This document shows, piece after piece, positions 54,083-62,220 of a DNA stretch of 64,000 nucleotides. The stretch spans positions 2,046,001 to 2,110,000 of the forward strand of contig NZ_JACHIW010000001.1 in assembly GCF_014203395.1 (NCBI RefSeq), given 5' to 3'. This DNA comes from Saccharopolyspora phatthalungensis (GTDB taxonomy: Bacteria; Actinomycetota; Actinomycetes; Mycobacteriales; Pseudonocardiaceae). The notes beneath the pieces were generated by a model, which saw only the letters and a list, made by a program, of their open reading frames with translations, was not told the origin of the DNA and made no database searches. Both the position numbers and the translations under genes were made by a program. Position 1 is the first letter of the stretch, and every line of letters starts with the position of its first letter.

Positions 54083-54760
54083 TCAACCGCCTGTTGACAC
54101 GATGATCGCCGGAACCGTCGTGATCGCCACCAGCATCGCCGCGACCGCGGCACCGACCGTGTTGCTCAGGTCTTCGGTCTCGGCGATCGACTTCAACCGG
54201 GTCCGCTGCGCGCGGTCGAAGCCGAGCACGTAGATGAGCCCGCTGCGGTAGACCAGCGCGCTCAGCAGCGCAAGCCGCCCGTCGATCGGCCGCTCGTTCG
54301 AAGCGACCTGGTGCAGCTCGGTCAGCAAAGCCTCGCGGACCGTGCGATCCGGGTAGTAGCGGTCGTCCGGCAGCACACCCAGGAACTTCCGGCGCTCCCG
54401 GCGCAGCAACCCGTGCTCGACCAACACCGTCCGGTGCGTCACGAAGGCGTTGGTGTGGGTCGGCAACCACCAGCTCAGCTCGACCGGGTGGTTCTCCCGC
54501 CCGGACATCGCCTGGAAATCGGCCAGCAACCGGTCCATCCACGGCAGCCCGCTCGAACCGTCGTCGACCAGGCGAACCGCCGTGCCCACCAGCTCGACGC
54601 GGTCCCGCAGGGCCAATTCGCCGACCTCGGCCGCGGCGGTCGCCGTGTTCGGGTTCGTGCTGACGTAGTACGAGCCGTTGTCCTTGTGCAGCAGGAGGGT
54701 GAGCTCGTCGGGCAGCGCGAGTGGGTTCGAGAACTCGGCCACCTGCCCAGTGTGTCGCAT
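54083..54760 (-). CDS. GPP34 (GOLPH3-like) family protein 2
   Basis: 225 residues, a paralogue of the next gene on the strand. It has PLALPDELTLLLHKDNGSYY, AAEVGELALRDRVELVG, VLVEHGLLRRERRKFLG, REALLTELHQVASNERPIDG, ALLSALVYRSGLIYVLGF and a hydrophobic C-terminus (VGAAVAAMLVAITTVPAIIV). The shared LLHKDNGSYY block and order of elements show tandem duplication. ATG 54760 is chosen as first Met, although the family similarity begins about 14 residues later. The 322-bp gap to the first gene of the bkd operon contains nested palindromes (see 54977). Confidence 0.85.
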   Translation of the reverse strand: MRHTGQVAEFSNPLALPDELTLLLHKDNGSYYVSTNPNTATAAAEVGELALRDRVELVGTAVRLVDDGSSGLPWMDRLLADFQAMSGRENHPVELSWWLPTHTNAFVTHRTVLVEHGLLRRERRKFLGVLPDDRYYPDRTVREALLTELHQVASNERPIDGRLALLSALVYRSGLIYVLGFDRAQRTRLKSIAETEDLSNTVGAAVAAMLVAITTVPAIIVSTGG

Positions 54761-54976
54761 TTCCCGGGTCGGCGAGAGACATCAGGCTCCCAATATCGGT
54801 AACGCGATGGTCCACAAAGCGTTAGTCGGACCTCCATTAATTCGATGACCTGCGGTTTTCTTTCGATCGGCGGCGAACTACGGTGATCTCGCGGGAGGAC
54901 GCCGACCGGGCCACGGCCGAGCCGACTCCCTGTGGCAGGGCTCACGAAAGCGACCGGTTTCGTGCCAGGATGACGG

Positions 54977-55009
54977 GGAGCGATCTAATCGCTCCGGTCG
55001 AATCGACCG
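54977..55009. promoter_or_regulatory. Two adjoining palindromes upstream of the bkd operon
   Basis: Arms GGAGCGAT and ATCGCTCC around CTA (54977-54995) run into CGGTCGA-A-TCGACCG (54995-55009), about 65 bp before the E1-alpha start. They look like operators for a dimeric regulator; none is adjacent. In other actinomycetes bkd operons are controlled by Lrp/AsnC-type BkdR. Confidence 0.45.
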
Positions 55010-55073
55010 AGTGAATCACCAGGTCACCGGCCTACAGGCGGAGTGGCCCGGCGCGCGACAGAGGAGATCACAC

Positions 55074-56291
55074 ATGTCCCCTGAGCAATGGACGCGACCC
55101 GAGAACGAAGGCACCACCGGGCCCCCTGCCGCTACCGCAGCAAAACCCACACGGGAGCAGGTGATCGCCGGTTTGCGTGCGACGAGCGAGGGTGGGGCTG
55201 ACCTGGTTCAGCTACTCACGCCAGAAGGTCAGCGGGTCGAGCACCCGGACTTCGACATCGACATCCCCGACGCGGAGTTGCGCGACCTGTACCGGGACAT
55301 GGTATTGGTCCGTCGCGCCGACCGAGAAGGCAACGCACTGCAACGGCAGGGCCAGCTGGGCATCTGGGTTCCGCTGCTCGGTCAGGAAGCCGCCCAGATC
55401 GGCGCGGGCCGGGCGGTCCGGCCGCAGGACATGATCTTCCCAAGCTACCGGGAGCACGGCGTCGCCTGGTGCCGCGGTATCGACCCGACGGAGCTGCTGG
55501 GTGTCTTCCGCGGCACCGACCACGGCAGCTGGGACCCGAACAGCACCCGCTTCCACCTGTACACGATCGTCATCGGCAACCAGTGCCTGAACGCCACTGG
55601 TTACGCGATGGGCCAGCGCTTCGAGGGCAAGGTCGGCGACCCGGACGGCGAGGCCACCATGGTCTTCTTCGGCGACGGCGCCACCAGCCAGGGCGACGTG
55701 CACGAGGCGATGGTGTGGTCCGCCGTCTACGACGCCCCGCTGGTGTTCTTCTGCCAGAACAACCAGTGGGCGATCTCCGAACCGGTGGAACGCCAGTCCC
55801 GGGTGCCGCTTTACCGGCGCGCCAGCGGTTACGGCTTCCCGGGCATCCGGGTGGACGGAAATGACGTGCTGGCCAGCCTCGCGGTCGCCAAGTGGGCACT
55901 GGACGAGTGCCGCCAGGGCAACGGCCCGGTGCTGATCGAGGCGTTCACCTACCGGATGGACGCGCACACCACCTCCGACGACCCGACCCGCTACCGGCTG
56001 GCCGACGAGCAGGAGGCGTGGAAGCTCAAGGATCCGATCGAACGGCTGCGGGTGCATCTGGTCCGCGAGCAGATCGCCGACCAAGGCTTCTTCGACGGGA
56101 TCGACGCCGAGGCCGACGAACTCGCCGTCCGGCTGCGCAACTTCTGCTTCAACATGCCCGAACCGCCCCCGACCCGGATCTTCTCCGAGGTTTACGCCGA
56201 GGAAACCCCGCAGCTGGTCGCCCAGCGCGAGGATTACCTGCAGTACCTGGCCGGCTTCGCCGACGAGGCGATCGCAGGAGGTGTGCGCTGA
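55074..56291 (+). CDS. bkdA: Branched-chain 2-oxoacid dehydrogenase E1 alpha
   Basis: 405-residue thiamine diphosphate enzyme subunit that decarboxylates branched-chain 2-oxoacids. The TPP motif is GDGATSQGDVHEAMVWSAVY ending in CQNNQWAIS. Other signatures are FPSYREHGVAWCRG, GYGFPGIRVDGNDVLAS and RMDAHTTSDDPTRYR (phosphorylation-loop region). The ATG has GAGGAG 7 nt upstream. First of three genes; E1-alpha stop and E1-beta start overlap (TGATG). The genes resemble bkdABC of actinomycetes, which provide isobutyryl- and methylbutyryl-CoA starters for fatty acids and polyketides. The pyruvate-type assignment is less likely. Confidence 0.9.
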   Translation: MSPEQWTRPENEGTTGPPAATAAKPTREQVIAGLRATSEGGADLVQLLTPEGQRVEHPDFDIDIPDAELRDLYRDMVLVRRADREGNALQRQGQLGIWVPLLGQEAAQIGAGRAVRPQDMIFPSYREHGVAWCRGIDPTELLGVFRGTDHGSWDPNSTRFHLYTIVIGNQCLNATGYAMGQRFEGKVGDPDGEATMVFFGDGATSQGDVHEAMVWSAVYDAPLVFFCQNNQWAISEPVERQSRVPLYRRASGYGFPGIRVDGNDVLASLAVAKWALDECRQGNGPVLIEAFTYRMDAHTTSDDPTRYRLADEQEAWKLKDPIERLRVHLVREQIADQGFFDGIDAEADELAVRLRNFCFNMPEPPPTRIFSEVYAEETPQLVAQREDYLQYLAGFADEAIAGGVR

Positions 56292-57307
56292 TGGTCGCGC
56301 CAGCATTGAAAAGCCCGGTCGCCCCGGTAGGTACCCAGACGGTCACGATCGCCAAGGCGCTGAACATGGGCCTGCGCGCGTCGCTGGAGCGCGACCCGAA
56401 GGTCCTGGTGATGGGCGAGGACGTCGGCAAGCTCGGCGGCGTCTTCCGGATCACCGACGGCCTGCAGAAGGACTTCGGCGAGCACCGCGTGCTGGACACG
56501 CCACTGGCCGAGTCCGGGATCATCGGCACCGCCATCGGGCTGGCGATCCGCGGCTTCCGGCCGGTCTGCGAGATCCAGTTCGACGGGTTCATCTTCCCCG
56601 GTTTCGACCAGCTCGTGTCCCAGCTGGCCAAGCTGCACTTCCGCAGCCAGGGCAAGCTGAAGATGCCGGTCGTGGTGCGGGTGCCCTTCGGCGGCGGGAT
56701 CGGTGCCGTCGAGCACCACTCCGAGTCGCCGGAATCGTTGTTCGCGCACGTCGGCGGCCTGAAGGTGGTGTCCTGCTCGAATCCGGTGGACGCCTACTGG
56801 ATGTTGCAACAGGCCATCGAGTGCGACGATCCGGTGCTGTTCTTCGAGCCGAAGCGCCGCTACTACGAGAAGTCCGAGCTCGACCCGACCGCGCCGCCGA
56901 TCCCGCTGTTCAGCTCGCGGGTGGTGCGCGTGGGCTCGGCGGTGACCGTGGCGGCGTACGGCCCGATGGTGCGCACCTGCCTCGACGCGGCGACCGCCGC
57001 CGCCGAAGACGGCCAGGAACTCGAGGTCATCGACCTGCGCACGCTGTCCCCGCTGGACCTGGACCCGGTGTTCGACTCGGTGCGCCGCACCGGTCGGTTG
57101 GTGCTGGTCAGCGAGGCGCCTGCGGAGGCATCCATCACCTCGGAAATCGCCAGCCGGGTGCAGCAGGAGTGCTTCTACTCGCTGGAGGCACCGGTGCTGC
57201 GCGTGACCGGCTTCGACACGCCCTATCCGCCGAGCAAGCTGGAGGACAGCTACCTGCCCGACCTCGACCGGGTGCTGGACGTAGTCGACCGTTCGTTGGC
57301 GTACTGA
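56291..57307 (+). CDS. bkdB: Branched-chain 2-oxoacid dehydrogenase E1 beta
   Basis: 338 residues, the partner of E1-alpha in the alpha2-beta2 decarboxylase. Motifs are VLVMGEDVGKLGGVFRITDG, DTPLAESGIIGTAIGLAIRG, CEIQFDGFIFPGFDQLVSQ, GGGIGAVEHHSESPESLFAH and VIDLRTLSPLDLDPVFDSV. Translation is coupled to E1-alpha by a 1-bp overlap of stop and start. Confidence 0.93.
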   Translation: MVAPALKSPVAPVGTQTVTIAKALNMGLRASLERDPKVLVMGEDVGKLGGVFRITDGLQKDFGEHRVLDTPLAESGIIGTAIGLAIRGFRPVCEIQFDGFIFPGFDQLVSQLAKLHFRSQGKLKMPVVVRVPFGGGIGAVEHHSESPESLFAHVGGLKVVSCSNPVDAYWMLQQAIECDDPVLFFEPKRRYYEKSELDPTAPPIPLFSSRVVRVGSAVTVAAYGPMVRTCLDAATAAAEDGQELEVIDLRTLSPLDLDPVFDSVRRTGRLVLVSEAPAEASITSEIASRVQQECFYSLEAPVLRVTGFDTPYPPSKLEDSYLPDLDRVLDVVDRSLAY

Positions 57308-57319
57308 GGGAGTCATTCG

Positions 57320-58687
57320 ATGGCACTCAAGCACTTCCCGCTGCCCGACGTCGGCGAGGGGCTGAGAGAAGCGGAAATCCTCGGCTGGCGCGTCCAGCCC
57401 GGTGACACGGTCACCGTCAACCAGGTGATCGTCGAAATCGAAACGGCCAAGGCCTCCGTCGAGCTGCCCTGCCCGTGGGCCGGCACGGTGCGCGAGCTGC
57501 TCGTCGAGCCGGGGCAGACCATCGAGGTCGGATCGCCGATCGTGACGATCGACCTGGCGGGCACGGCCGAGGACGCGGCTCCGGAGGCCGCCGAGGCAGG
57601 GCCCGGCAAGATCGGCGAAGAGTCCAATGGCCGCGTCGCCACGCTGGTCGGCTACGGCCCGCGCACGGCGAGCGCGAAACGCCGCCCGCGCAAGGGCCGG
57701 GCCGGTGCGGAGCCCGCGGCCGTGCAGGTCCCGCAGGCCCGGGTGCCGGCCGTGGAGGTTGCGCCCGAGCGGGCCGTCCCTGCACCCGAGCCGGTTGTTG
57801 CAGTGCAGCAGGGCGGTTACGTGCCGCTGGCGAAGCCGCCGGTGCGGAAGCTGGCCAAAGATCTCGGGGTGGACCTGCACGCGCTGATCGGTTCCGGATC
57901 CGGGGGCGTGATCACCCGCGAGGACGTGCAGTCTGCCGCCGGTGGTGCGGCCACCGGCCTGACTAGGGGCGTCGCCGAAGCACCGGCCGGACGGGAGCGG
58001 CGGGTGCCGGTCAAGGGCGTCCGCAAGGCGACCGCGCAGGCGATGTTGGAAAGTGCGTTCACCGCCCCGCATGTCACCGAGTTCCTCACTGTCGACGTCA
58101 CGCCGATGATGGAGCTGCGGGAGCACCTGAAGTCGCAGCCGGAGTTCCACGGCGTCAAGATCACGCCGCTGGCGTTCGCGGCGAAGGCCGTGTGCCTCGC
58201 CGTCCGCCGGACCCCGGATGTGAACGCGACCTGGGACGAGCCGGCCGGCGAGATCGTCTACAAGGACTACGTGCACCTGGGCATCGCGGCGGCCACGCCG
58301 CGCGGCTTGGTGGTGCCTAAGGTCCGCGACGCCGACCGGATGTCCCTGAAGGAGCTGGCAGAGTCGCTGGAGCAACTCGCCATCACAGCGCGCGACGGCA
58401 AGACGACCCCGGCGGAGATGGTGGGCGGCACCATCACGATCAGCAACGTGGGCGTGTTCGGCGTCGACACCGGGACTCCGATCCTCAACCCCGGCGAGTC
58501 GGCGATCCTCGCGCTCGGCGCGATCCGCGACATGCCGTGGGTGGTGGACGGCCAGGTGGTGCCCCGCAAGGTCTGCCAGCTGGCGCTGAGCTTCGACCAT
58601 CGGGTGGTCGACGGCCAGCAGGGCTCCCAGTTCCTGGCCGACGTCGGCAGCCTCCTGGCCAACCCCAGCATGGCCATCACTTACTGA
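57320..58687 (+). CDS. bkdC: Branched-chain 2-oxoacid dehydrogenase E2 (dihydrolipoyl acyltransferase)
   Basis: 455 residues in three domains. The lipoyl domain has the lipoylated K44 in EIETAKASVELP. The peripheral subunit-binding domain has KPPVRKLAKDLGVDLHALIG with GGVITREDV. The catalytic domain has the active His in LSFDHRVVDGQQGSQFL. Pro/Ala linkers separate them. It lies 12 bp after E1-beta. No E3 (dihydrolipoamide dehydrogenase) gene is present, so that subunit is shared from elsewhere. Confidence 0.94.
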   Translation: MALKHFPLPDVGEGLREAEILGWRVQPGDTVTVNQVIVEIETAKASVELPCPWAGTVRELLVEPGQTIEVGSPIVTIDLAGTAEDAAPEAAEAGPGKIGEESNGRVATLVGYGPRTASAKRRPRKGRAGAEPAAVQVPQARVPAVEVAPERAVPAPEPVVAVQQGGYVPLAKPPVRKLAKDLGVDLHALIGSGSGGVITREDVQSAAGGAATGLTRGVAEAPAGRERRVPVKGVRKATAQAMLESAFTAPHVTEFLTVDVTPMMELREHLKSQPEFHGVKITPLAFAAKAVCLAVRRTPDVNATWDEPAGEIVYKDYVHLGIAAATPRGLVVPKVRDADRMSLKELAESLEQLAITARDGKTTPAEMVGGTITISNVGVFGVDTGTPILNPGESAILALGAIRDMPWVVDGQVVPRKVCQLALSFDHRVVDGQQGSQFLADVGSLLANPSMAITY

Positions 58688-58743
58688 TCGAGCTGCGGGG
58701 CACCCGCAACCAAGCAGTGACCGGTGCTCCGCCTACTCGGGCT

Positions 58744-59223
58744 CTATTTGCGAGTGAAAACGCGGGTGCCCTCGGTCGGGGTCCAGTGCTGGATGATCAG
58801 ATGGGTCTGGTCCGCCGAGACGCCCGTGGTCGTCACCTCGGTGAGCTCTAGGCGGAAGAGGTGTGAGTCCTCGCTCGGCGGCTTGACCTCGGCGACCCAG
58901 GCCCGTTGTTCGTCGCCGGTGACCTCGACCGCCCGGCCCGCGAGCTTGACGTCCGGGGCCATCATCGAGCCGTCGCCGGGATTACCGTGCAGCGCGAACC
59001 GGGGATCTCGACGCAGGTCCAGCGCCTTCCTGGCACCCGGCATCGAGCCCAGGGTCAAGTCCGGGCCGCGCCAGGCGACCTCGGTGCCGCTGACCCGCGG
59101 CGAACCGTCCAGGCGCAGGGTCGCCAGCACGTGGTGCTTGGCGGCCTTCAGCCGCACCCGGACGGTTTTCGCTAGTTCAGGGGCTTCTGCGGCGAATTCC
59201 TGCCACGTCGTCATGCGCGTCAT
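58744..59223 (-). CDS. Pyridoxamine 5'-phosphate oxidase-like (split-barrel flavin) protein
   Basis: 159 residues with the split-barrel fold: LKAAKHHVLATLRLDGSPRV, GTEVAWRGPDLTLGSM, ALDLRRDPRFALHG and KLAGRAVEVTGDE. Related actinobacterial proteins bind FMN, F420 or haem; the cofactor cannot be told here. Start choice is open among ATG 59223 and 59214. It is convergent with the bkd operon. Confidence 0.8.
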   Translation of the reverse strand: MTRMTTWQEFAAEAPELAKTVRVRLKAAKHHVLATLRLDGSPRVSGTEVAWRGPDLTLGSMPGARKALDLRRDPRFALHGNPGDGSMMAPDVKLAGRAVEVTGDEQRAWVAEVKPPSEDSHLFRLELTEVTTTGVSADQTHLIIQHWTPTEGTRVFTRK

Positions 59224-59255
59224 AGTGGCATGCGTCACCGACAGCGCCAGGTTGA

Positions 59256-59510
59256 TCAGTCCCCCTTGCGGCGCCGACCCCCGCGCCTGGAGCTGCCCGT
59301 CGATGCCGCGACCGGCTTGGCCTTCTCGGTGGCCGCCGTCGTTGCGGTTGCGGCGGACTCGTCCGCCGTGGACCTCTGCTCGTCGTACTCGCGGAGGAAG
59401 TCGAACGCGTGCTTGTCGAAGTCGTGAATGTCGATCTCGGGCAGCTCGCCGAGCTCTTTGTTCAGTTCCCGGAAGATCGGTGTCTCCAGGTCAGGGGTGG
59501 TCTTCTTCAC
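59256..59510 (-). CDS. Small conserved-looking hypothetical protein
   Basis: 84 residues. GTG 59510 has GGAGGG 7 nt upstream. The structured N-terminal half (TPIFRELNKELGELPEIDIH, FDKHAFDFLREYDEQ) is followed by an Ala/Thr-rich linker and a basic tail (SSRRGGRRRKGD). It lies 33 bp upstream of the split-barrel gene on the same strand, so the two are probably cotranscribed. No function is known. Confidence 0.55.
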   Translation of the reverse strand: MKKTTPDLETPIFRELNKELGELPEIDIHDFDKHAFDFLREYDEQRSTADESAATATTAATEKAKPVAASTGSSRRGGRRRKGD

Positions 59511-60437
59511 CGCTTCGCCCTCCCGTTCACTCTCGAAGCTGTGGCCGGGCCGCCGCGGGCAACGCCGTCGCCCACCGCATCCCGTTCCGAGCCCTCCCCG
59601 CAGAGCTCGCTCAGCGCGGCACAGGCGCCACACTTGCCTGTCCCGCGTCGATGTGACGCGCGCCGGGTTGGATGCTGATCCGCCGACGCTGACGTTCATC
59701 CGTTCGGACGAGCGTTAATGGTGCCCCTGCGCAGGCCGGGCTATGCAAGGGCCTTCGGAATCGTGCCCCTTCAGCCTTCAACCCGTGAGCGCTTTGTGCA
59801 ATTCCGCACCGTGGCGATCGCCACTGTGCAAATCCGGGCAAACCATCGTCAACCGCGTCATTCGGACACCCCGGTGAAGGTGAATCCCCGGCCCCGACCA
59901 GTGGCCGACGGGCCTGCACAGCCCGCCGAGATCGGGGCCCGCGCCGATGGCCCGCACCCCCTTCCGGTTACTGCGAACCGACCGATCGGGTCACGTTCCA
60001 GGTTTCATCGATCACGCCCCGCCACGGCTTTCTTTCTGACGTTAAGTCGCCTGATCGACGTATCCGGGCGGCGTTGGTCATGCGGCGGCATTGACCATCG
60101 AGGCGCGGCCGGGGCACGACGTGGCGCGTCGTCGCGGGTCGGGTTCGAAAGCTTCGCCTGTTCCGGCGGCACCCTCGACGGCGCATTCGTAACTCGGTCG
60201 CAGTGAGCCCCGGTGTCGCGGGTCGGAACTCCTCCCACGACCCGCGACACCCGCATGATCGCGGGAACCGGGCTACCCGACGGCGCTGTCGCTGGGCGCG
60301 TAGTTCGTCGGTGATGGCGACCCGCCTGAATCCGCGGATGCCAGTGGGTTCTCTACTCTCCGCGGTTGTTTCTGGGCATAAGCTGCCTGGCGGTAACGAA
60401 TCTAGCGCGGCTGCCTGACACTTCGGTCGCGATACGC
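59511..60437. other. Gene-poor intergenic region
   Basis: About 0.9 kb without a supportable gene. Open frames exist but are low-complexity, without RBS or recognisable motifs. It holds a 14-bp palindrome GTGGCGATCGCCAC (59811-59824) and a strong hairpin at 60212-60251. No tRNA or known riboswitch was seen. Confidence 0.5.
60212..60251. terminator. Strong isolated hairpin
   Basis: A perfect 14-bp stem, GGTGTCGCGGGTCG (60212-60225) with CGACCCGCGACACC (60238-60251), and a 12-nt loop, in the gene-poor stretch. No gene ends close by, so it may belong to an unrecognised transcript. Confidence 0.45.
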
Positions 60438-60476
60438 GAAGGCGCCCCTTCGGCGGGTAACCGAAGGAGCGCCTTC
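60438..60476 (-). terminator. Terminator of the DUF4190-like gene
   Basis: A 16-bp stem with one mismatch (60438-60453 with 60461-60476) and a 7-nt loop, 23 bp beyond the stop of the minus-strand gene at 60499. No U-tract. Confidence 0.7.
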
Positions 60477-60498
60477 ACGCTGCGCGTGGTCTAGGGCG

Positions 60499-61137
60499 TC
60501 AGAACGGCAGTCGGTTCGCCGACACCACCGAGCACGTCACGTTGCCGGACTGCTTGTCGTTGAGCATGATCACGGTTTCTTGAGTGGTTTTCTGGCCGGG
60601 CTGGAGCTTCGACGAGAACACCGGGCCTTCACCGAGTCGGGAGCCGTCGGCGGCGTCCGCGGCGACGGTGGCGGTGTAGGAAGCCAGGTCCTTGCTGCTG
60701 TTGACGATCTCCACCTGCGCCTTGACGCTCGGGAAGTACCGGTTGGAGTCGACCTTGCACGAAGTGACCTTGACGTCGGCGAGGGCGTTTCCATCGGCCA
60801 CGCCAGGAATGCCTGCTGGTGCGGACTCTCCTGCCGGAGCTGCGGGCGGCTTAGGGAGTTCCGACACCGACGACGCGAGCGAGCCGAGCCATGCGACGCA
60901 GATGATCAGGGCGACTGTGCTGGTGGCGATACCGGTGATCGCCATGCCCTTGTGGGCGCGCAGCCCGATGATCCCGAAGATCAGGCCGAGCGGGGCGAGT
61001 ACCCACGCGATGACGCCGATAAGGGGAATCAGGCTGAACAACAGGGCACATAGGCCGAGCACGAGCCCAGTGATGGCCAGCCCTGCGCCGCGTTTGGGCG
61101 GGGATGCTGGCTGGTAGATGGGCTGCTGCGTTGTCAT
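60499..61137 (-). CDS. DUF4190-type membrane protein with extracellular beta domain
   Basis: 212 residues. A Pro/Gln-rich N-tail is followed by two or three helices in DUF4190 style (AGLAITGLVLGLCALLFSLI, GVIAWVLAPLGLIFGIIGL, ALIICVAWLGSLASSV). An extracellular domain with two Cys (VTSCKVDSN, VTCSVVSANRL) resembles DUF4352/FxLYD domains that respond to or carry ligands. ATG 61137 has GGAG 5 nt upstream. Function unknown. Confidence 0.75.
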   Translation of the reverse strand: MTTQQPIYQPASPPKRGAGLAITGLVLGLCALLFSLIPLIGVIAWVLAPLGLIFGIIGLRAHKGMAITGIATSTVALIICVAWLGSLASSVSELPKPPAAPAGESAPAGIPGVADGNALADVKVTSCKVDSNRYFPSVKAQVEIVNSSKDLASYTATVAADAADGSRLGEGPVFSSKLQPGQKTTQETVIMLNDKQSGNVTCSVVSANRLPF

Positions 61138-61410
61138 GGCTACTCCGTTTTTCGGTTGTGGCTTGGTCGGACCAGCGATCCATGTATCGCCGGATGGGCT
61201 GGTTTGGTTGCCCCCCCATCCGAGTGAACTAGGGCACGGCATTCCAGACGAATGGGCGAGCCTCAACGCGGTCAGCAGTAGTGACGGGTTGGGGGCTTGT
61301 CTAGCTCGCGGACGCTGGCGTGCACACCGGCCGAATCCGTGCCGTTGCGTCTTGGCGCCGATCTTGGGGCGTGCCTTCTTGACGACGTTTTCGGTGAATC
61401 CGCCATCACC

Positions 61411-61438
61411 TACTCACGAGTAAATCTACTTTTGAGTA
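61411..61438. promoter_or_regulatory. Tandem TetR operators (TACT-N4-AGTA)
   Basis: TACTCACGAGTA (61411-61422) and TACTTTTGAGTA (61427-61438) are two TACT-N4-AGTA palindromes 16 bp apart, centred 75-100 bp before the tetR start. They are the likely autoregulatory sites for a pair of TetR dimers. Confidence 0.65.
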
Positions 61439-61512
61439 GGTTTGAAGCCAAGCAGGCAGAACCGCCGGGATCTGATCTAGCCTGACCCGAAAAGACCAGC
61501 GTAAGAGGTGAA

Positions 61513-62166
61513 ATGGTCGATCCTCAGGACAACGGCCGCCCCCGGTCGCGGCGCCTGCCAAGGGCGGTTCGCGAGCGGCAGATCCTGGACGCTGCGGTCG
61601 AGGTGTTCGGCACCCGGGGTTTCCACACCGCATCGATGGACGAGATCTCGGAGGTCGCGGGCATCTCAAAGCCGATGCTCTACGCCTACCTGGGTGCTAA
61701 GGATGAACTGTTCGTGGCCTGCATCCGGCGGGAGGCCACCCGCTTGATCGAAGCGATCAGCGTCGCGGTGGAAACCGGGCTGAGCCCGGCCGAGCAGTTG
61801 TGGCGCGGCCTGCGGGTGTTCTTCGAGTACGTGCAGCGCAATCAGGCAGGCTGGGCAGTATTGCACCGGCAGGCCAACGTGCAGGGCGAGCCGTTCGTCA
61901 CGGAGCTGGCGGAATCGCAAGAGCGGGCGACGGCCGTGATCGCCGTACTGCTGGCGCAGGCGACCGAGGGTTCGGCACAGCCCATGCAGCCAGAGCAGAC
62001 CGAGCCGTTCGCGGCGGCGCTGGTCGGGGCCGGTGAGGCGCTGGTGGAGTGGTGGTTCCACCACCCCGCGCACACCGCCGACGGGATGGCGATGCGCCTG
62101 ATGAACATGGTCTGGATGGGCTTCGGCGACCTCGTCGAAGGCCGCTCCTGGACCCCCGGCTCGTGA
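61513..62166 (+). CDS. TetR-family regulator
   Basis: 217 residues. The helix-turn-helix spans about residues 18-65 (RERQILDAAVEVFGTRGFHT, ISEVAGISKPMLYAYLGAKD). The ligand domain has LWRGLRVFFEYVQRNQAGWA and LVEWWFHHPAHTADGMAMRL. GAGG lies 5 nt before the ATG. It neighbours a MaoC-type dehydratase and FabG4, like Rv0238 near Rv0241c-Rv0242c, so it may sense an acyl-CoA and control lipid genes, but the targets are not shown. Confidence 0.92.
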   Translation: MVDPQDNGRPRSRRLPRAVRERQILDAAVEVFGTRGFHTASMDEISEVAGISKPMLYAYLGAKDELFVACIRREATRLIEAISVAVETGLSPAEQLWRGLRVFFEYVQRNQAGWAVLHRQANVQGEPFVTELAESQERATAVIAVLLAQATEGSAQPMQPEQTEPFAAALVGAGEALVEWWFHHPAHTADGMAMRLMNMVWMGFGDLVEGRSWTPGS

Positions 62167-62169
62167 GTG

Positions 62170-62216
62170 GGCGATTTCCACGGAAACCGGCACGTTGATT
62201 TCCAAATTGAAATCGC
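62170..62216. repeat. Dispersed GATTTC palindromes, copies 5a and 5b
   Basis: GGCGATTTCCACGGAAACCGGC (degenerate) is followed by GATTTC-CAAATT-GAAATC (62197-62214, perfect 6-bp arms), between convergent tetR and maoC. Confidence 0.55.
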
Positions 62217-62220
62217 TGAG

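Noticed and set aside
59718..60206. 162-codon open frame on the plus strand
   Set aside because: No RBS, erratic composition and no recognisable motif; such frames are expected by chance at this G+C content.
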